The notes below the pieces were generated by a model. That model saw only the letters and a program-made list of their open reading frames with translations. It was not told where the DNA came from and searched no databases. Below, piece after piece: positions 20,001 to 27,678 of a stretch of 49,471 nucleotides of DNA. The stretch is taken from the NCBI RefSeq assembly GCF_000588875.1, contig NZ_JEMV01000019.1:30253-79723 (forward strand), in the 5' to 3' direction. The DNA comes from Sphingobium sp. Ant17. GTDB lineage: Bacteria; Pseudomonadota; Alphaproteobacteria; Sphingomonadales; Sphingomonadaceae. Each line of letters opens with the position of its first letter. Within the stretch, counting starts at the first letter, position 1. A program made the translations under genes and the position numbers.

Positions 20001-21501
20001 GCAGCCTCATATCACCCTTGGTCCCAACTTCTTCGCTAAGGCTGATGCAGAACTTGCGCGCATTCAGGCAGAGCAGAGGGCAGACTTCCAACGGAAGCTT
20101 GATGCAGCAGCGCAGGCATCGGGTGGCGGCGCATATGCTGCTGACGTTCCCGCGCCACCCGTGCAAGGTGCGCTGCCCATGCCACCGGGCTTCGTCGGGG
20201 ACGTGGCGCGCTTCATCTATCAGAACGCACTGCTCCCGGTGCCGGAGGTTGCTATCACGGCGGCGCTAGGGTTCATGGCTGGTATCTGTGGCAAGGTTTG
20301 GGTGATCCCCAAGAGCGGCCTCAACCTGTATATCGTCCTCGTGGCCCGGTCGGGCATTGGCAAGGAGGCGATGCACGACGGCATTTCGGACCTGATTAAC
20401 GCCGCACTGCCGCTCTGCCCAGTGGCAGGGAACTTCGTTGACTTCACCGAATACGCATCTGGACCAGCGCTCATTAAGGCGTGCGCGCACAACCAATGTT
20501 TCGTGAATGTGAGCGCGGAAATCGGGCGCAGGTTCCTTGCTATGTCAGCGAACAGAGATCCGAGTATGCAGACGCTCAGAACACAGATGACAAACCTCTA
20601 CAGCAAGTCCGCTCCGAACAGTGTCACGGGCGGGATCACCTACAGCGACCAAGACAAGAATGTGGAGTCGGTGAAGGGGATCGCGTTCAGCATCGTTGGC
20701 GAGACGACACCGGGGACGTTTTACGAGTCCCTGACGCCCGCCATGATGGAGGACGGCTTCATGTCACGGTTCTGCGTCATTGAATATCTCGGCGACAGGC
20801 CAGAAAAGAACCGCGCTCAGATCGAATGCCCGCCTGAAAAGCTGGTGACGTATCTCGCCGGACTTATGACCCATTCAGACATGTCTATCGGAGCGGGCAA
20901 TAATCAGACGGTGGCATACAGCGCGGGTGCGTGGGAGCTGCTTGAGCGGTTTGACGGGAAGTGCGCTGAGGGCGTCCGCGCGTCGGGCGACGACGAGGCA
21001 AAGCGGCAAGTGTGGAACCGTTCCCACCTTAAGGCCCTTCGGATCGCTGCCCTGCTCGCTGTCGGTGATAACTACCTCAATCCCGTTGTAACCGAAGAGC
21101 AAGCGCAGTGGGCCATCGGTCTCGTTGAATACGGCAACGGCACGTTCTTGGGTCGCATTGACGCTGGCGAGGTGGGCGTCGGCACTGACAGCGGGCGCGA
21201 GCAGAAGGTGATCGACTTGTGCGTTGAGTTCCTTCGACTCCCTGATAACCACAAAAAGCTGGCTGACTATAAGCATGGCAAGGCGATGCGGGATGCAGGT
21301 ATCGTTCCGCGCAGATACATTCAGCAGCGAACCCAACGCCTGTCCATGTTCGAGAACCATCCGCTCAAACATACGGCGGCTATGGTTGGCGCGATCAAGT
21401 CCGCCATGGCGAACGGCAAACTGCTGGAAGTGAAGCGCGTCGCGATGGGGGAGAGCTATAACTATCACGGCGAGGGTTACAGGCTGGTTGATCCCGGTTG
21501 A
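19993..21501 (+). CDS. DUF3987/YfjI-like protein, putative replication factor
   Basis: A 502-residue protein resembling the DUF3987 (YfjI) family found in phages and P4-like islands, where it often sits at the place of a replicative helicase or primase. An N-terminal charged region is followed by LPVPEVAITAALGFMAGICG (about residues 80-100). A P-loop-like segment VARSGIGKEAMHDGI comes next, in which the Ser/Thr normally after GK is Glu. Further family-like segments are SAEIGRRFLAMS, GETTPGTFYESL and MMEDGFMSRFCVIEY. The C-terminal 120 residues may form a DNA-binding region. AGGAGG at 19981-19986 precedes ATG 19993 by six bases, fixing the start. The replication role is inferred from family context. 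Confidence 0.65.
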   Translation: MVEQPHITLGPNFFAKADAELARIQAEQRADFQRKLDAAAQASGGGAYAADVPAPPVQGALPMPPGFVGDVARFIYQNALLPVPEVAITAALGFMAGICGKVWVIPKSGLNLYIVLVARSGIGKEAMHDGISDLINAALPLCPVAGNFVDFTEYASGPALIKACAHNQCFVNVSAEIGRRFLAMSANRDPSMQTLRTQMTNLYSKSAPNSVTGGITYSDQDKNVESVKGIAFSIVGETTPGTFYESLTPAMMEDGFMSRFCVIEYLGDRPEKNRAQIECPPEKLVTYLAGLMTHSDMSIGAGNNQTVAYSAGAWELLERFDGKCAEGVRASGDDEAKRQVWNRSHLKALRIAALLAVGDNYLNPVVTEEQAQWAIGLVEYGNGTFLGRIDAGEVGVGTDSGREQKVIDLCVEFLRLPDNHKKLADYKHGKAMRDAGIVPRRYIQQRTQRLSMFENHPLKHTAAMVGAIKSAMANGKLLEVKRVAMGESYNYHGEGYRLVDPG

Positions 21502-21513
21502 GCGATAGTATTC

Positions 21514-21553
21514 GCGGGCTGCCGCCGGTGGGCGCGTTAGCCTTGCAGCCCGC
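21514..21553 (+). terminator. Hairpin after the DUF3987 gene
   Basis: GCGGGCTGC (21514-21522) and GCAGCCCGC (21545-21553) form a perfect 9-bp GC-rich stem starting 12 bases after the stop. There is no T-run, so it is not a standard intrinsic terminator. Confidence 0.45.
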
Positions 21554-21842
21554 GCCACTACCTGACCTTCGGGCTATAGGCAGCCCGCTATAGCCTCGGC
21601 GAGGCTAACGCCCCAAACCCGCGAAAACCCTAGGGATTTTATGTAAAATATGTGTGTGTTAGTGTGTTAGCCATACTACCCCCGATCTCTCGTATTTCGC
21701 CAGAAAGAGCGTTATTTGGGTCATATATTTACTCTCTAGGGAGGCTACACGCTATTGCACTACAGCCGGTCCCGTGCGCTGCCCTGTGGTCATTCCGGCA
21801 TTCGGTGATAGAAACGCTTGTTCAGTTGGGGGAGGGGTGGCG
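21554..21842. other. Non-coding spacer with further hairpins
   Basis: This stretch contains TAGCCTC/GAGGCTA around 21591-21607 and, at about 21624-21640, AAAACCCTAGGGATTTT, which can fold and ends in T residues, making it the better terminator candidate. AT-rich sequence near 21640-21740 could hold the promoter for the membrane protein gene. I see no credible gene. Confidence 0.4.
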
Positions 21843-22118
21843 ATGGCAATCGTCGTATTTGCGCTTTGGATTGGTTCAGCGATAGCGGGCTGGTATTTGT
21901 TCTGGCCTTGGCTCGCAGTGCCGGTGGCAGTGATTGGCCTGCACATCATGCGCGTCTCAGCGAACATGCGTGCCGCGCGCGAGCGCAATGGTCTGCCGGT
22001 ATCGGGTCGCCCTGGCACTTCAATGGCGGGCGCGAACGTCCAGCTACTTGTGGTCACGCTCGTCCAGCACGCCGTGATCTTTGGTGTCGCCGCTGGCGTG
22101 CATTGGCTGTTTCGTTGA
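21843..22118 (+). CDS. Small membrane protein, unknown
   Basis: A 91-residue protein with an N-terminal hydrophobic hairpin (about residues 2-36, including WIGSAIAGWYLFWPWLAVPV), a basic cytoplasmic-type loop (MRAARERNGLPVSGRPG) and a C-terminal helix (LVVTLVQHAVIFGVAAGVHW). GGAGG at 21831-21835 lies at a proper distance from ATG 21843. It resembles no family I can name. Its stop lies inside bipartite site B. In a small mobile element such a protein could be a holin-like, exclusion or anchoring factor, but nothing in the sequence selects among these. Confidence 0.6.
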   Translation: MAIVVFALWIGSAIAGWYLFWPWLAVPVAVIGLHIMRVSANMRAARERNGLPVSGRPGTSMAGANVQLLVVTLVQHAVIFGVAAGVHWLFR

Positions 22119-22180
22119 TGTAGGGTGTGTATGGTTCGGCGCAGCTCGAACGTCTCGTTAAACTATACACCCCATACATC
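22117..22180. repeat. Bipartite site B (inverted copy of site A)
   Basis: GATGTAGGGTGTGTATGGTT (22117-22136) is the exact reverse complement of 19355-19374. After a 22-nt spacer, TAAACTATACAC (22159-22170) is the reverse complement of 19321-19332. CCCATACATC (22171-22180) repeats part of the first arm motif. The site ends five bases before the ATG at 22186, so any bound protein would affect that gene. Confidence 0.8.
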
Positions 22181-22185
22181 GTATC

Positions 22186-22788
22186 ATGAGCGACAAAGAA
22201 CCCGAATTCTTCCTGCCCCCGCGTGCGAAGCCGAAGCCCGGTTCGCTGCCCTTAAACCCGCGTCCGAAGAAACCGGAAGAACCTTGCTGGGATGGTATCG
22301 CCCCCGCAACGCGGGTAGCATACGAGCAGCGCTTGGCAGAATATGAGGCGCGCATGGCGGACCCGGACTTTCGGGCGACGATGGAAGCAATCACGGAAGC
22401 TGCGCAATCCAAACTGCCGCCATGGGGAGAGCCTTCTGAACGGCTAAAACCGAAAAAGCCGGACACGACAAACCTCAAGAAGCTCAAGGCTGCTCGCAAG
22501 AAGGTAGCTGAATATAGTGCCGTGCTGCGCACCGACGCTTTCGATGATTGGGTTCGCCGCTGCACCGATACCGCAAGCCAGCCCCGCGAATGGACGCAAG
22601 CCGAAACTCTGTATGAAAGCTACCTGCGCCACGCCAAGAAATATGGCGCGAACCGACCTGACAAGCGGCTTGCCAATGTGACCCTCGCGAGCATGACCGC
22701 ATGGGGTAAGATGATGGGATCGCTGTTTGACAAGAAGCGTCGTCGTGCAGGCCAGTATTACCCCCTGCGGCTCAAGCAAGGCGCATAG
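22186..22788 (+). CDS. Unrecognised protein, possible DNA-binding C-terminus
   Basis: A 200-residue basic protein. The N-terminal 45 residues are rich in Pro and Lys and probably disordered. The middle is helical and charged (LKKLKAARKKVAEYSAVLR). The last 70 residues (ETLYESYLRHAKKYGANRPD, then TAWGKMMGSLFDKKRRRAGQYYPLRLK) recall the winged-helix tail of phage replication or primase proteins. That similarity is from pattern memory and is tentative. No ribosome site is evident before ATG 22186, and bipartite site B ends five bases upstream, so translation may be leaderless or controlled at the site. Confidence 0.5.
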   Translation: MSDKEPEFFLPPRAKPKPGSLPLNPRPKKPEEPCWDGIAPATRVAYEQRLAEYEARMADPDFRATMEAITEAAQSKLPPWGEPSERLKPKKPDTTNLKKLKAARKKVAEYSAVLRTDAFDDWVRRCTDTASQPREWTQAETLYESYLRHAKKYGANRPDKRLANVTLASMTAWGKMMGSLFDKKRRRAGQYYPLRLKQGA

Positions 22789-23037
22789 CACAGGCGCTTG
22801 CGCCGGGCGCTGGGGCGCGAAACCGCGCTTACACTCGCTAGGGTGGCGCTGCACCCCTGTCGCCGCTGTGCGCGCCCCACAGCGCACCGCGCCAGCGTGG
22901 TCATCACGCCCAAATCGCCGAGCCTAAAATGTGCAGTAAGGCGTTCCAAGAAATAATTAACTATGGAACTATTTGTTTTTACTGCGAACATATTGCGGAA
23001 CTACAACACGAATAGCTACCGTGTAAGGGCAGTGTAT

Positions 23038-23057
23038 CTTTCATCCGAAAGTGAAAG
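23038..23057 (+). promoter_or_regulatory. Hairpin over the translation start region
   Basis: CTTTCA (23038-23043) and TGAAAG (23052-23057) form a 6-bp perfect stem with an 8-nt loop, ending five bases before ATG 23063. It covers the only weak ribosome site (GAAAG) and could limit translation. The upstream spacer (22789-23037) is GC-rich at first and AT-rich from about 22925, a likely promoter area. Confidence 0.3.
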
Positions 23058-23062
23058 CCCAA

Positions 23063-23764
23063 ATGTCCGATAACATCGACACCCGCGTTACCCCATCTTT
23101 TCATCCTGATACCGTGCAAGCGCTTGATGGATACGACGACGATAGTGCCAGCATTCTTGCCGGTGTCCAGTCGGCCTTCACCGAAGCCTATATCGGTGTC
23201 GGGCGCGTCCACGATGCCCGTGAAGCTGCCAAGACGAACCCGACTTGGAACGAAGCGCAACAGGTCATTGCCACGCAAGACCTTGCCGACAAGCTGACCC
23301 TGAACCTCGCCAAGCGGTTCGACAGCGCCACCAGCAACCTGACCCGCGTGGTCGAGGGGCTTGAGCGCGACCTTTCCCAGCCGCTTGAGGGCAGGGGCGT
23401 CGGCGCGATGTCGGGCGAGATTCGGTCGTATGTCCACAGCCTGCCCGAAGGGCAGCGAATGGGGTTCATCCAGAAGGCGATTGAGGCGGGCGACGAACGG
23501 ACGGTCGGAGCCTGCATCGGCGGGCCAGCTTACCTGTGCGGCATCACCCCGGAGGTTCAGGCCATGTTGCTCCGCCTGTATCACGAAAAGACGAACCCTC
23601 GTGCAGCCAAGCAATTGCGGGCAGCGAAGGCCGGTCTCGAACTGATCGGGGAGCGTGGCGGCCTGCTGTTTGGTGAGATGGAAAAGGCGGTCGGGGCGAA
23701 ACAAGCAAAAGTGCAGAAACTTCGTGCAGCAAAGGCGGCGGCTGAAAAGTCGTTCGTCGTCTGA
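23063..23764 (+). CDS. Unrecognised soluble protein of the element
   Basis: A 233-residue mostly helical protein with an acidic N-terminus and a basic Lys/Ala-rich C-terminal helix (KQAKVQKLRAAKAAAEKSFV). The centre has SLPEGQRMGFIQKAIEAGDE and ACIGGPAYLCGITPEVQAML, which could form a small globular core with two Cys. I do not recognise a family. The ATG at 23063 was preferred over GTG 23051. It begins a run of six same-strand genes with short gaps or overlaps that reaches the right end of the element, so they are likely one transcript. Confidence 0.6.
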   Translation: MSDNIDTRVTPSFHPDTVQALDGYDDDSASILAGVQSAFTEAYIGVGRVHDAREAAKTNPTWNEAQQVIATQDLADKLTLNLAKRFDSATSNLTRVVEGLERDLSQPLEGRGVGAMSGEIRSYVHSLPEGQRMGFIQKAIEAGDERTVGACIGGPAYLCGITPEVQAMLLRLYHEKTNPRAAKQLRAAKAGLELIGERGGLLFGEMEKAVGAKQAKVQKLRAAKAAAEKSFVV

Positions 23765-23793
23765 TCCTTGTTCTAAACAATCCGAGGCATCCG

Positions 23794-24279
23794 ATGACCG
23801 AACAGATTGCACCGCCTTGGGGAACGGACTGGAAGCCCACCCCGCCGCCTATCCCTTCCGAACCGCGTGGTCCGGGCAACCCCGCATGGCAACCCGGAGT
23901 GAGCGGCAACCCTCGCGGGCGTCCACCCGGTCGCCCCGACCGGCGTTTGCTCGCCACCGAGCAGATGCTTCAGGAAATGCGCAACATCGTTGCCGTGCTG
24001 GTCGGTCGCGCCCTTGAGGGCGATACGAACGCGGCAAGCATCGTTCTTGCCAAGTGCCTGCCCAGTATCAAGGCGCAGGCCGAGAAGGTGAACTTCGAGT
24101 TCGATGCTACCGCACCGATCAGCGATCAGGTCGCCCAGGTGCTGGACGCTGTTGCGGCGGGGGCGGTCGCGCCCGACGTGGGCAGGCTCATCATCGACAG
24201 CATCAAATCGCTCGCGGACGTGCGCGCCAGCGAGGAGCTGGAGGCCCGGATCGCCGCCCTTGAGGAGAAGCAAGGGTGA
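23794..24279 (+). CDS. DUF5681-like protein
   Basis: A 161-residue protein whose N-terminal part holds WQPGVSGNPRGRPPGRPDRR. The pattern QPGxSGNPxGRPxG is the hallmark of DUF5681-type proteins often found near phage packaging or terminase genes. The rest is helical, with an acidic middle (FEFDATAPISDQVAQVLDAV) and a coiled-coil-like C-terminus (ASEELEARIAALEEKQG). Such proteins are guessed to be DNA-binding or terminase-small-like, which is not established. No large terminase is present in the element, so if packaging is involved it would need a helper phage. Confidence 0.6.
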   Translation: MTEQIAPPWGTDWKPTPPPIPSEPRGPGNPAWQPGVSGNPRGRPPGRPDRRLLATEQMLQEMRNIVAVLVGRALEGDTNAASIVLAKCLPSIKAQAEKVNFEFDATAPISDQVAQVLDAVAAGAVAPDVGRLIIDSIKSLADVRASEELEARIAALEEKQG

Positions 24280-24364
24280 GCGTGCAAACAGCAAAATGGG
24301 CGTCGTTTGCCAGCGGATCGAGAACGACCGGCAACATCGAAAATCCCATCGTAGGGGGACGGGC

Positions 24365-24784
24365 ATGACGACGATAACCACACAACGGAACACGGTCATC
24401 ACCGAGGCACCGGAACCGGATGACGTAATGGTCGAGGTGATCCTGTTCGGTGAGGGCGACACGCCCGGAACGGTATGCGCTCGCAAGCTGCGTCACCTGC
24501 CTATCAAGCATTATAAGGAATGCTTGGACTGGGCTGTGGCCATCGCGGACCAGATGGCGCGCCCGGTCTATGTCGTGCCGCTCAACCATAACGACATTTT
24601 CCGCACGAAGCGCTGGGACCCCTACCGCGAAGCAATCGCTGGCATGGACGGTCGGGAGCGCGGGGAACTGCGCCGGATGATCGTAACAACCGCCGCTGAA
24701 GTGATGCGCGACAGCGACGACCCGGAAATCCGCGCCGACATGTTCCACGTCCTGCGCCAACTCAAGGTGACATATGAAAGCTGA
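24365..24784 (+). CDS. Unrecognised protein of the element
   Basis: A 139-residue acidic protein. A beta-rich N-terminal part (PDDVMVEVILFGEGDTPGTV) is followed by a helical part, KHYKECLDWAVAIADQMARP, and a conserved-looking acidic C-terminus (DDPEIRADMFHVLRQLKV). I do not recognise a family; the layout resembles small phage tail-assembly chaperones, but that is only an impression. ATG 24365 has GGGGGAC upstream. Its last 11 bases overlap the next gene, so translation is probably coupled. Confidence 0.55.
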   Translation: MTTITTQRNTVITEAPEPDDVMVEVILFGEGDTPGTVCARKLRHLPIKHYKECLDWAVAIADQMARPVYVVPLNHNDIFRTKRWDPYREAIAGMDGRERGELRRMIVTTAAEVMRDSDDPEIRADMFHVLRQLKVTYES

Positions 24785-25103
24785 CATTTCGTTGGCGGAG
24801 CGCCGCCGCATTGAGCGGGACCAGCAGGCGGAGATTCGCGCTGCGCTGGCACCCCGTCACTTCGCTGCAATGATGGAGGAGCAGGCAATCACTGCCTACT
24901 GGTTCGCCCATGCCCTTGAAGCTGGACCGCGCATCCGTGCAGTGCTGGGGCGCATGGGTTGCGGCTCGGTGCCGGTGCCAGCCCCTGTGGTCACTGCCGA
25001 GCCTGAGCCTGTCGCACCTGCACCTGCGCCTCTGCCACTGCCGGTCCGTGCCGGTGCGCCGGACCTGCCGTTTGACATGCGCGAGCGGCTGGGACTGCGA
25101 TAA
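24774..25103 (+). CDS. Unrecognised small protein with Pro-rich linker
   Basis: A 109-residue protein. The N-terminal 60 residues are helical and charged (SLAERRRIERDQQAEIRAAL and HFAAMMEEQAITAYWFAHAL). A Pro/Ala/Glu-rich linker (about residues 66-92) separates this from a short tail, LPFDMRERLGLR. Start and stop overlap or adjoin both neighbours, which supports it being a real gene. Function is unknown. Confidence 0.5.
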   Translation: MKADISLAERRRIERDQQAEIRAALAPRHFAAMMEEQAITAYWFAHALEAGPRIRAVLGRMGCGSVPVPAPVVTAEPEPVAPAPAPLPLPVRAGAPDLPFDMRERLGLR

Positions 25104-25107
25104 CCAC

Positions 25108-25338
25108 ATGGCGGGCGTCCGGGCATTGCAGAAGCGGTTGGCGCGGCTGGAGGATGCCGGGAAGCCGAAGCCGTCGCTGATTTCCGTCTGGTATGGCTCT
25201 TTTGACGCATGGGTTGAGCGCGAGGTGCTGCCGGGGGTCGAGAGCGGGGCGCTTGCCGCTGACGACATGGTTGATCTTGTCGCGTGCCTGCGGCGCTGGG
25301 AAACGGACGGGACATGGGGGCAGGCATATGCAGGCTGA
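25108..25338 (+). CDS. Unrecognised 76-residue protein
   Basis: A short protein with a basic N-terminal helix (MAGVRALQKRLARLEDAG) and a Trp-rich remainder (ISVWYGSFDAWVEREVLPGV, then LRRWETDGTWGQAYAG). The N-terminal helix resembles the RLxRLE pattern of small phage scaffolding-like or regulatory proteins; no family was recognised. ATG 25108 lies four bases after the previous stop, and the next gene starts inside this one. Confidence 0.5.
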   Translation: MAGVRALQKRLARLEDAGKPKPSLISVWYGSFDAWVEREVLPGVESGALAADDMVDLVACLRRWETDGTWGQAYAG

Positions 25339-25678
25339 CGGTGAACCCGCGTGGATGGTAGCATGGCGCGACCGGGACCATCAGCAACCATCGTCGCCGC
25401 CCGCCAAGGTCTATGCCCCGCACGACACGTTCAGCTTCCCCGCCAAGAAGGGTGTGGACTGGCAGGGCATGATTGTCCCGAAGCGCTGGGCGTATGACGG
25501 GTGCGTGCGCCGGGAGCCGGTTATGGACGCGGATGCCAGCCCGCCGCGCGTGGTCAGGAAGATCGGCTGGCAGCGGTGCATGAAGTGCCGTCGCCCATTT
25601 TTCTCGGAGGACATTCTGCGCCTGCGACTGTGCGACGGCGCACAGGGATGCAGGGGCGACGAGGACAGGTTCAGTTAG
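25328..25678 (+). CDS. Small protein with C-terminal Cys pairs (probable zinc ribbon)
   Basis: A 116-residue protein. The C-terminal 35 residues hold Cys pairs in RCMKCRRPFFSEDI and RLCDGAQGC, spaced as in zinc-ribbon domains; DNA or RNA binding is the usual role of such ribbons. An N-terminal Trp-containing part (WMVAWRDRDHQ) and a stretch around KGVDWQGMIVPKRWAYDG have no recognisable family. The ATG at 25328 overlaps the previous gene by 11 bases. It is the last gene before the right end of the element. Confidence 0.55.
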   Translation: MQADGEPAWMVAWRDRDHQQPSSPPAKVYAPHDTFSFPAKKGVDWQGMIVPKRWAYDGCVRREPVMDADASPPRVVRKIGWQRCMKCRRPFFSEDILRLRLCDGAQGCRGDEDRFS

Positions 25679-25842
25679 CGCGGGAGTGCCATCTTGCTCG
25701 CCGCGCCGGGGTTAAGGACACCGACCCCCGCCATCTAACATCGGGTCCAGCAGCGGGGACGGGTCTCCTCCCGCCTGACGCTGCCAGCGCCCTGCACCTA
25801 GCGGTGTGGGGCGCTGCTATGAGCGGGGCGATTCACCCCGCA

Positions 25843-25885
25843 CTCTTACATAGCTCTTACACGACCGCCGCAGCACGGTGTAAGA
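25843..25885. repeat. TCTTACAC-type repeats near the right end
   Basis: CTCTTACA (25843-25850), CTCTTACAC (25854-25862) and the inverse GTGTAAGA (25878-25885) lie 46 bases or more before the right attachment repeat. The same motif occurs twice at 17715-17733 near the left end. These are good candidates for integrase arm sites. The spacer 25679-25842 holds no gene. Confidence 0.6.
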
Positions 25886-25930
25886 CCGAACCGCCGAGCG
25901 GGTTAAGTTACTGTATTTGCTAGGAAAATT

Positions 25931-25976
25931 TGGTGGACGCACTTGGGCTCGAACCAAGGACCCGCTGATTAAGAGT
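25931..25976 (-). repeat. Attachment-site repeat, right (tRNA-Lys 3' part)
   Basis: Identical over 46 bp to 17548-17593. It again contains only the 3' part of tRNA-Lys(CTT); the sequence after 25976 does not complete the tRNA. It is followed 208 bases later by a second integrase, so it also looks like the left attachment site of another element inserted at the same place. Confidence 0.85.
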
Positions 25977-26184
25977 CGTTTTAAGAAGATTCCGTCTGCT
26001 TCCGTCACCTTCCATCAAGGCTCGTGCGCATTGATTTATCTTGCTGAACTTACTGAATAATATCAGAGAACCTCTTCCATATTTCTCCGTCTGAATGTAT
26101 GATCGAACACGGGCGGTCAAGGCCATTTTGACATCCATACGGCACCCATAGAAGCTCTATTCTCTCACTTTGCGAGTTACGTCC

Positions 26185-27479
26185 ATGGCTATATCCTTGA
26201 CAAAGAACGGCATTGAGGCTGCAATTGCCAAACTCCGCTCCGAGCCGGGGAAGCGTATCGAGCTTCGGGACGATAAGGAAGCCGGACTTCTTATCAGAGC
26301 CGGCGAACGCGGCGCGAGCTGGTCTCTCGCAGTGCGCCTGCAGGATGGCCAGCGCACTCGGATCAAGCTTGGAACCTGGCCGGGCATGGGGATCGCAGAA
26401 GCTCGTGCAGCTGCCCGCGTCGCCCGGACGCAAATCGACCAGGGTAGCAATCCCAACGAACGCAAGCGGGTCGCGCGGCGAACTGCGGCGATTGCTTCGC
26501 TCAACCGCAAAACCCTCTCCGAGGTGATCGAGGACTATGACAAGGCCGTGCTTTCGCAGCACCGTCGCGGCGCGCAGACGAAGCGAGCGCTCGACGGCAA
26601 GCGGGGGCTCCTGCGCACTCTGCTCAATCGACAACCCGAATCGATCATGAAGGCAGAGATTTCCGATCTCGTAAAAAAGCATGCCAAAACTGCCCCGATC
26701 GCCGCTAACAGGAATCTCGCCTACGCATCTGCCTTCTTCACTGGTGCGTCGACGAAGGCGTTTTGGCCGAAAATCCGGCGGAGAAAGTGCGCAAGCCGTC
26801 CAAGGAAAATGAGCGCGAGCGGTTTCACACAATCGGTGAGCTCAAAGAGATATGGGCCGCCGCCGGCACATTGGGCTATCCGTTCGCCCAGCTTTTTCGG
26901 TTGCTGATCGTCCTCCCCAATCGACGCGAAGAGGTGGCCGCGATGCCGGTCGAGCATCTTGATCTTGCGAGCGATCGGGCGCCCGGCGACGCTGTGTGGT
27001 TGTTACCAGGTGCCCGCACCAAGATGAATAATGCGCTTCGCGTGCCGCTCTCCAGACTGGCGCGATCGATCATCATCGAAGCGATGGAGCATCCGGATCG
27101 CCCCAAGGACTCCAAGCTCGTTTTCACGACCACAGGTGATACGCCCGTTTCCGGTTTCACCAAGGGACGGCGCAGATTAGATCAAGCGATTCAGGCGGCT
27201 CGTATCAAACGGACGGGGGATGAAGAGACCCCCGAGATGCCACACTGGGTAGTTCACGATCTTCGGACGACCTTCAATACGCATGGCTGCGAAATTTTGG
27301 GAATTCCTCCCCATGTTGCGGATCGCATCCTTAATCATGTCGCGACCGCTACGCGATCCAAGATCATGCGGGTCTACAATAAGTCCGAACTATTCGAACC
27401 GCGCAAGGAGGCGCTCAGCGCTTGGGCCTCGCTGCTGGAGCAGCGAGTCATTCCTAGCAGCAAGCTCGTCGTATCATAA
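26185..27479 (+). pseudogene. Second P4-type tyrosine integrase, frameshifted
   Basis: A DUF4102-type integrase of about 430 residues in two frames. The first frame gives the arm-binding domain (GLLIRAGERGASWSLAVR, RIKLGTWPGMGIAEARAA) and core-binding domain up to AYASAFF near 26738. One base is missing there, and the next frame continues with WCVDEGVLAENPAEKVRKPS. It includes the catalytic segments NRREEVAAM (Arg), HDLRTTF (His and Arg), ILNHVA (His) and a Tyr in MRVYNKSE. All catalytic residues survive, so a single indel is the only defect. It starts 208 bases after the right tRNA-Lys repeat, in the same arrangement as the first integrase, but is only distantly similar to it. Confidence 0.8.
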
Positions 27480-27678
27480 CTCCATACGGCGGTTGCTGGG
27501 ACACTGGCTGCCATTTCAGGATACGTCTAAAACAATTTTGCTATTCGTATCGGAGCAAGCCAAACAATCTATATCACGATACCGTGCTTTAGCGAGAAGC
27601 CCTTCATTTCAGCATCACGATTCATCCCGCAGATTTGCTGCAGATGCGCCCCTCGCTTCCCCACGAGAACCAACATAT

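Larger units (their letters stand above)
17548..25976. mobile_element. Integrative element flanked by tRNA-Lys 3'-end repeats
   Basis: Two identical 46-bp copies of the 3' part of a tRNA-Lys(CTT) gene (17548-17593 and 25931-25976) bound a segment whose length is 8,383 bp counting one copy. Contents in order: tyrosine integrase, a bipartite inverted site, HTH protein, DUF3987 protein, small membrane protein, second bipartite site, unrecognised and DUF5681-like genes, zinc-ribbon-like protein. All genes read rightward. TCTTACAC motifs occur near both ends, as expected for integrase arm sites. There are no capsid, tail, terminase-large or conjugation genes. Neither repeat copy continues into a full tRNA. 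The size and content fit a satellite-type or P4-like island; no described family was recognised. Confidence 0.8.

Noticed and set aside
24365..25338. Toxin-antitoxin pair among the overlapping small genes
   Set aside because: Overlaps fit, but none of the proteins shows a known toxin or antitoxin fold.
23063..25678. Known anti-phage defence system
   Set aside because: No nuclease, helicase, TIR, reverse transcriptase, methylase or kinase motif could be seen in the six proteins.
26050..26832. Minus-strand frame over the second integrase
   Set aside because: Antisense shadow of the integrase coding sequence.
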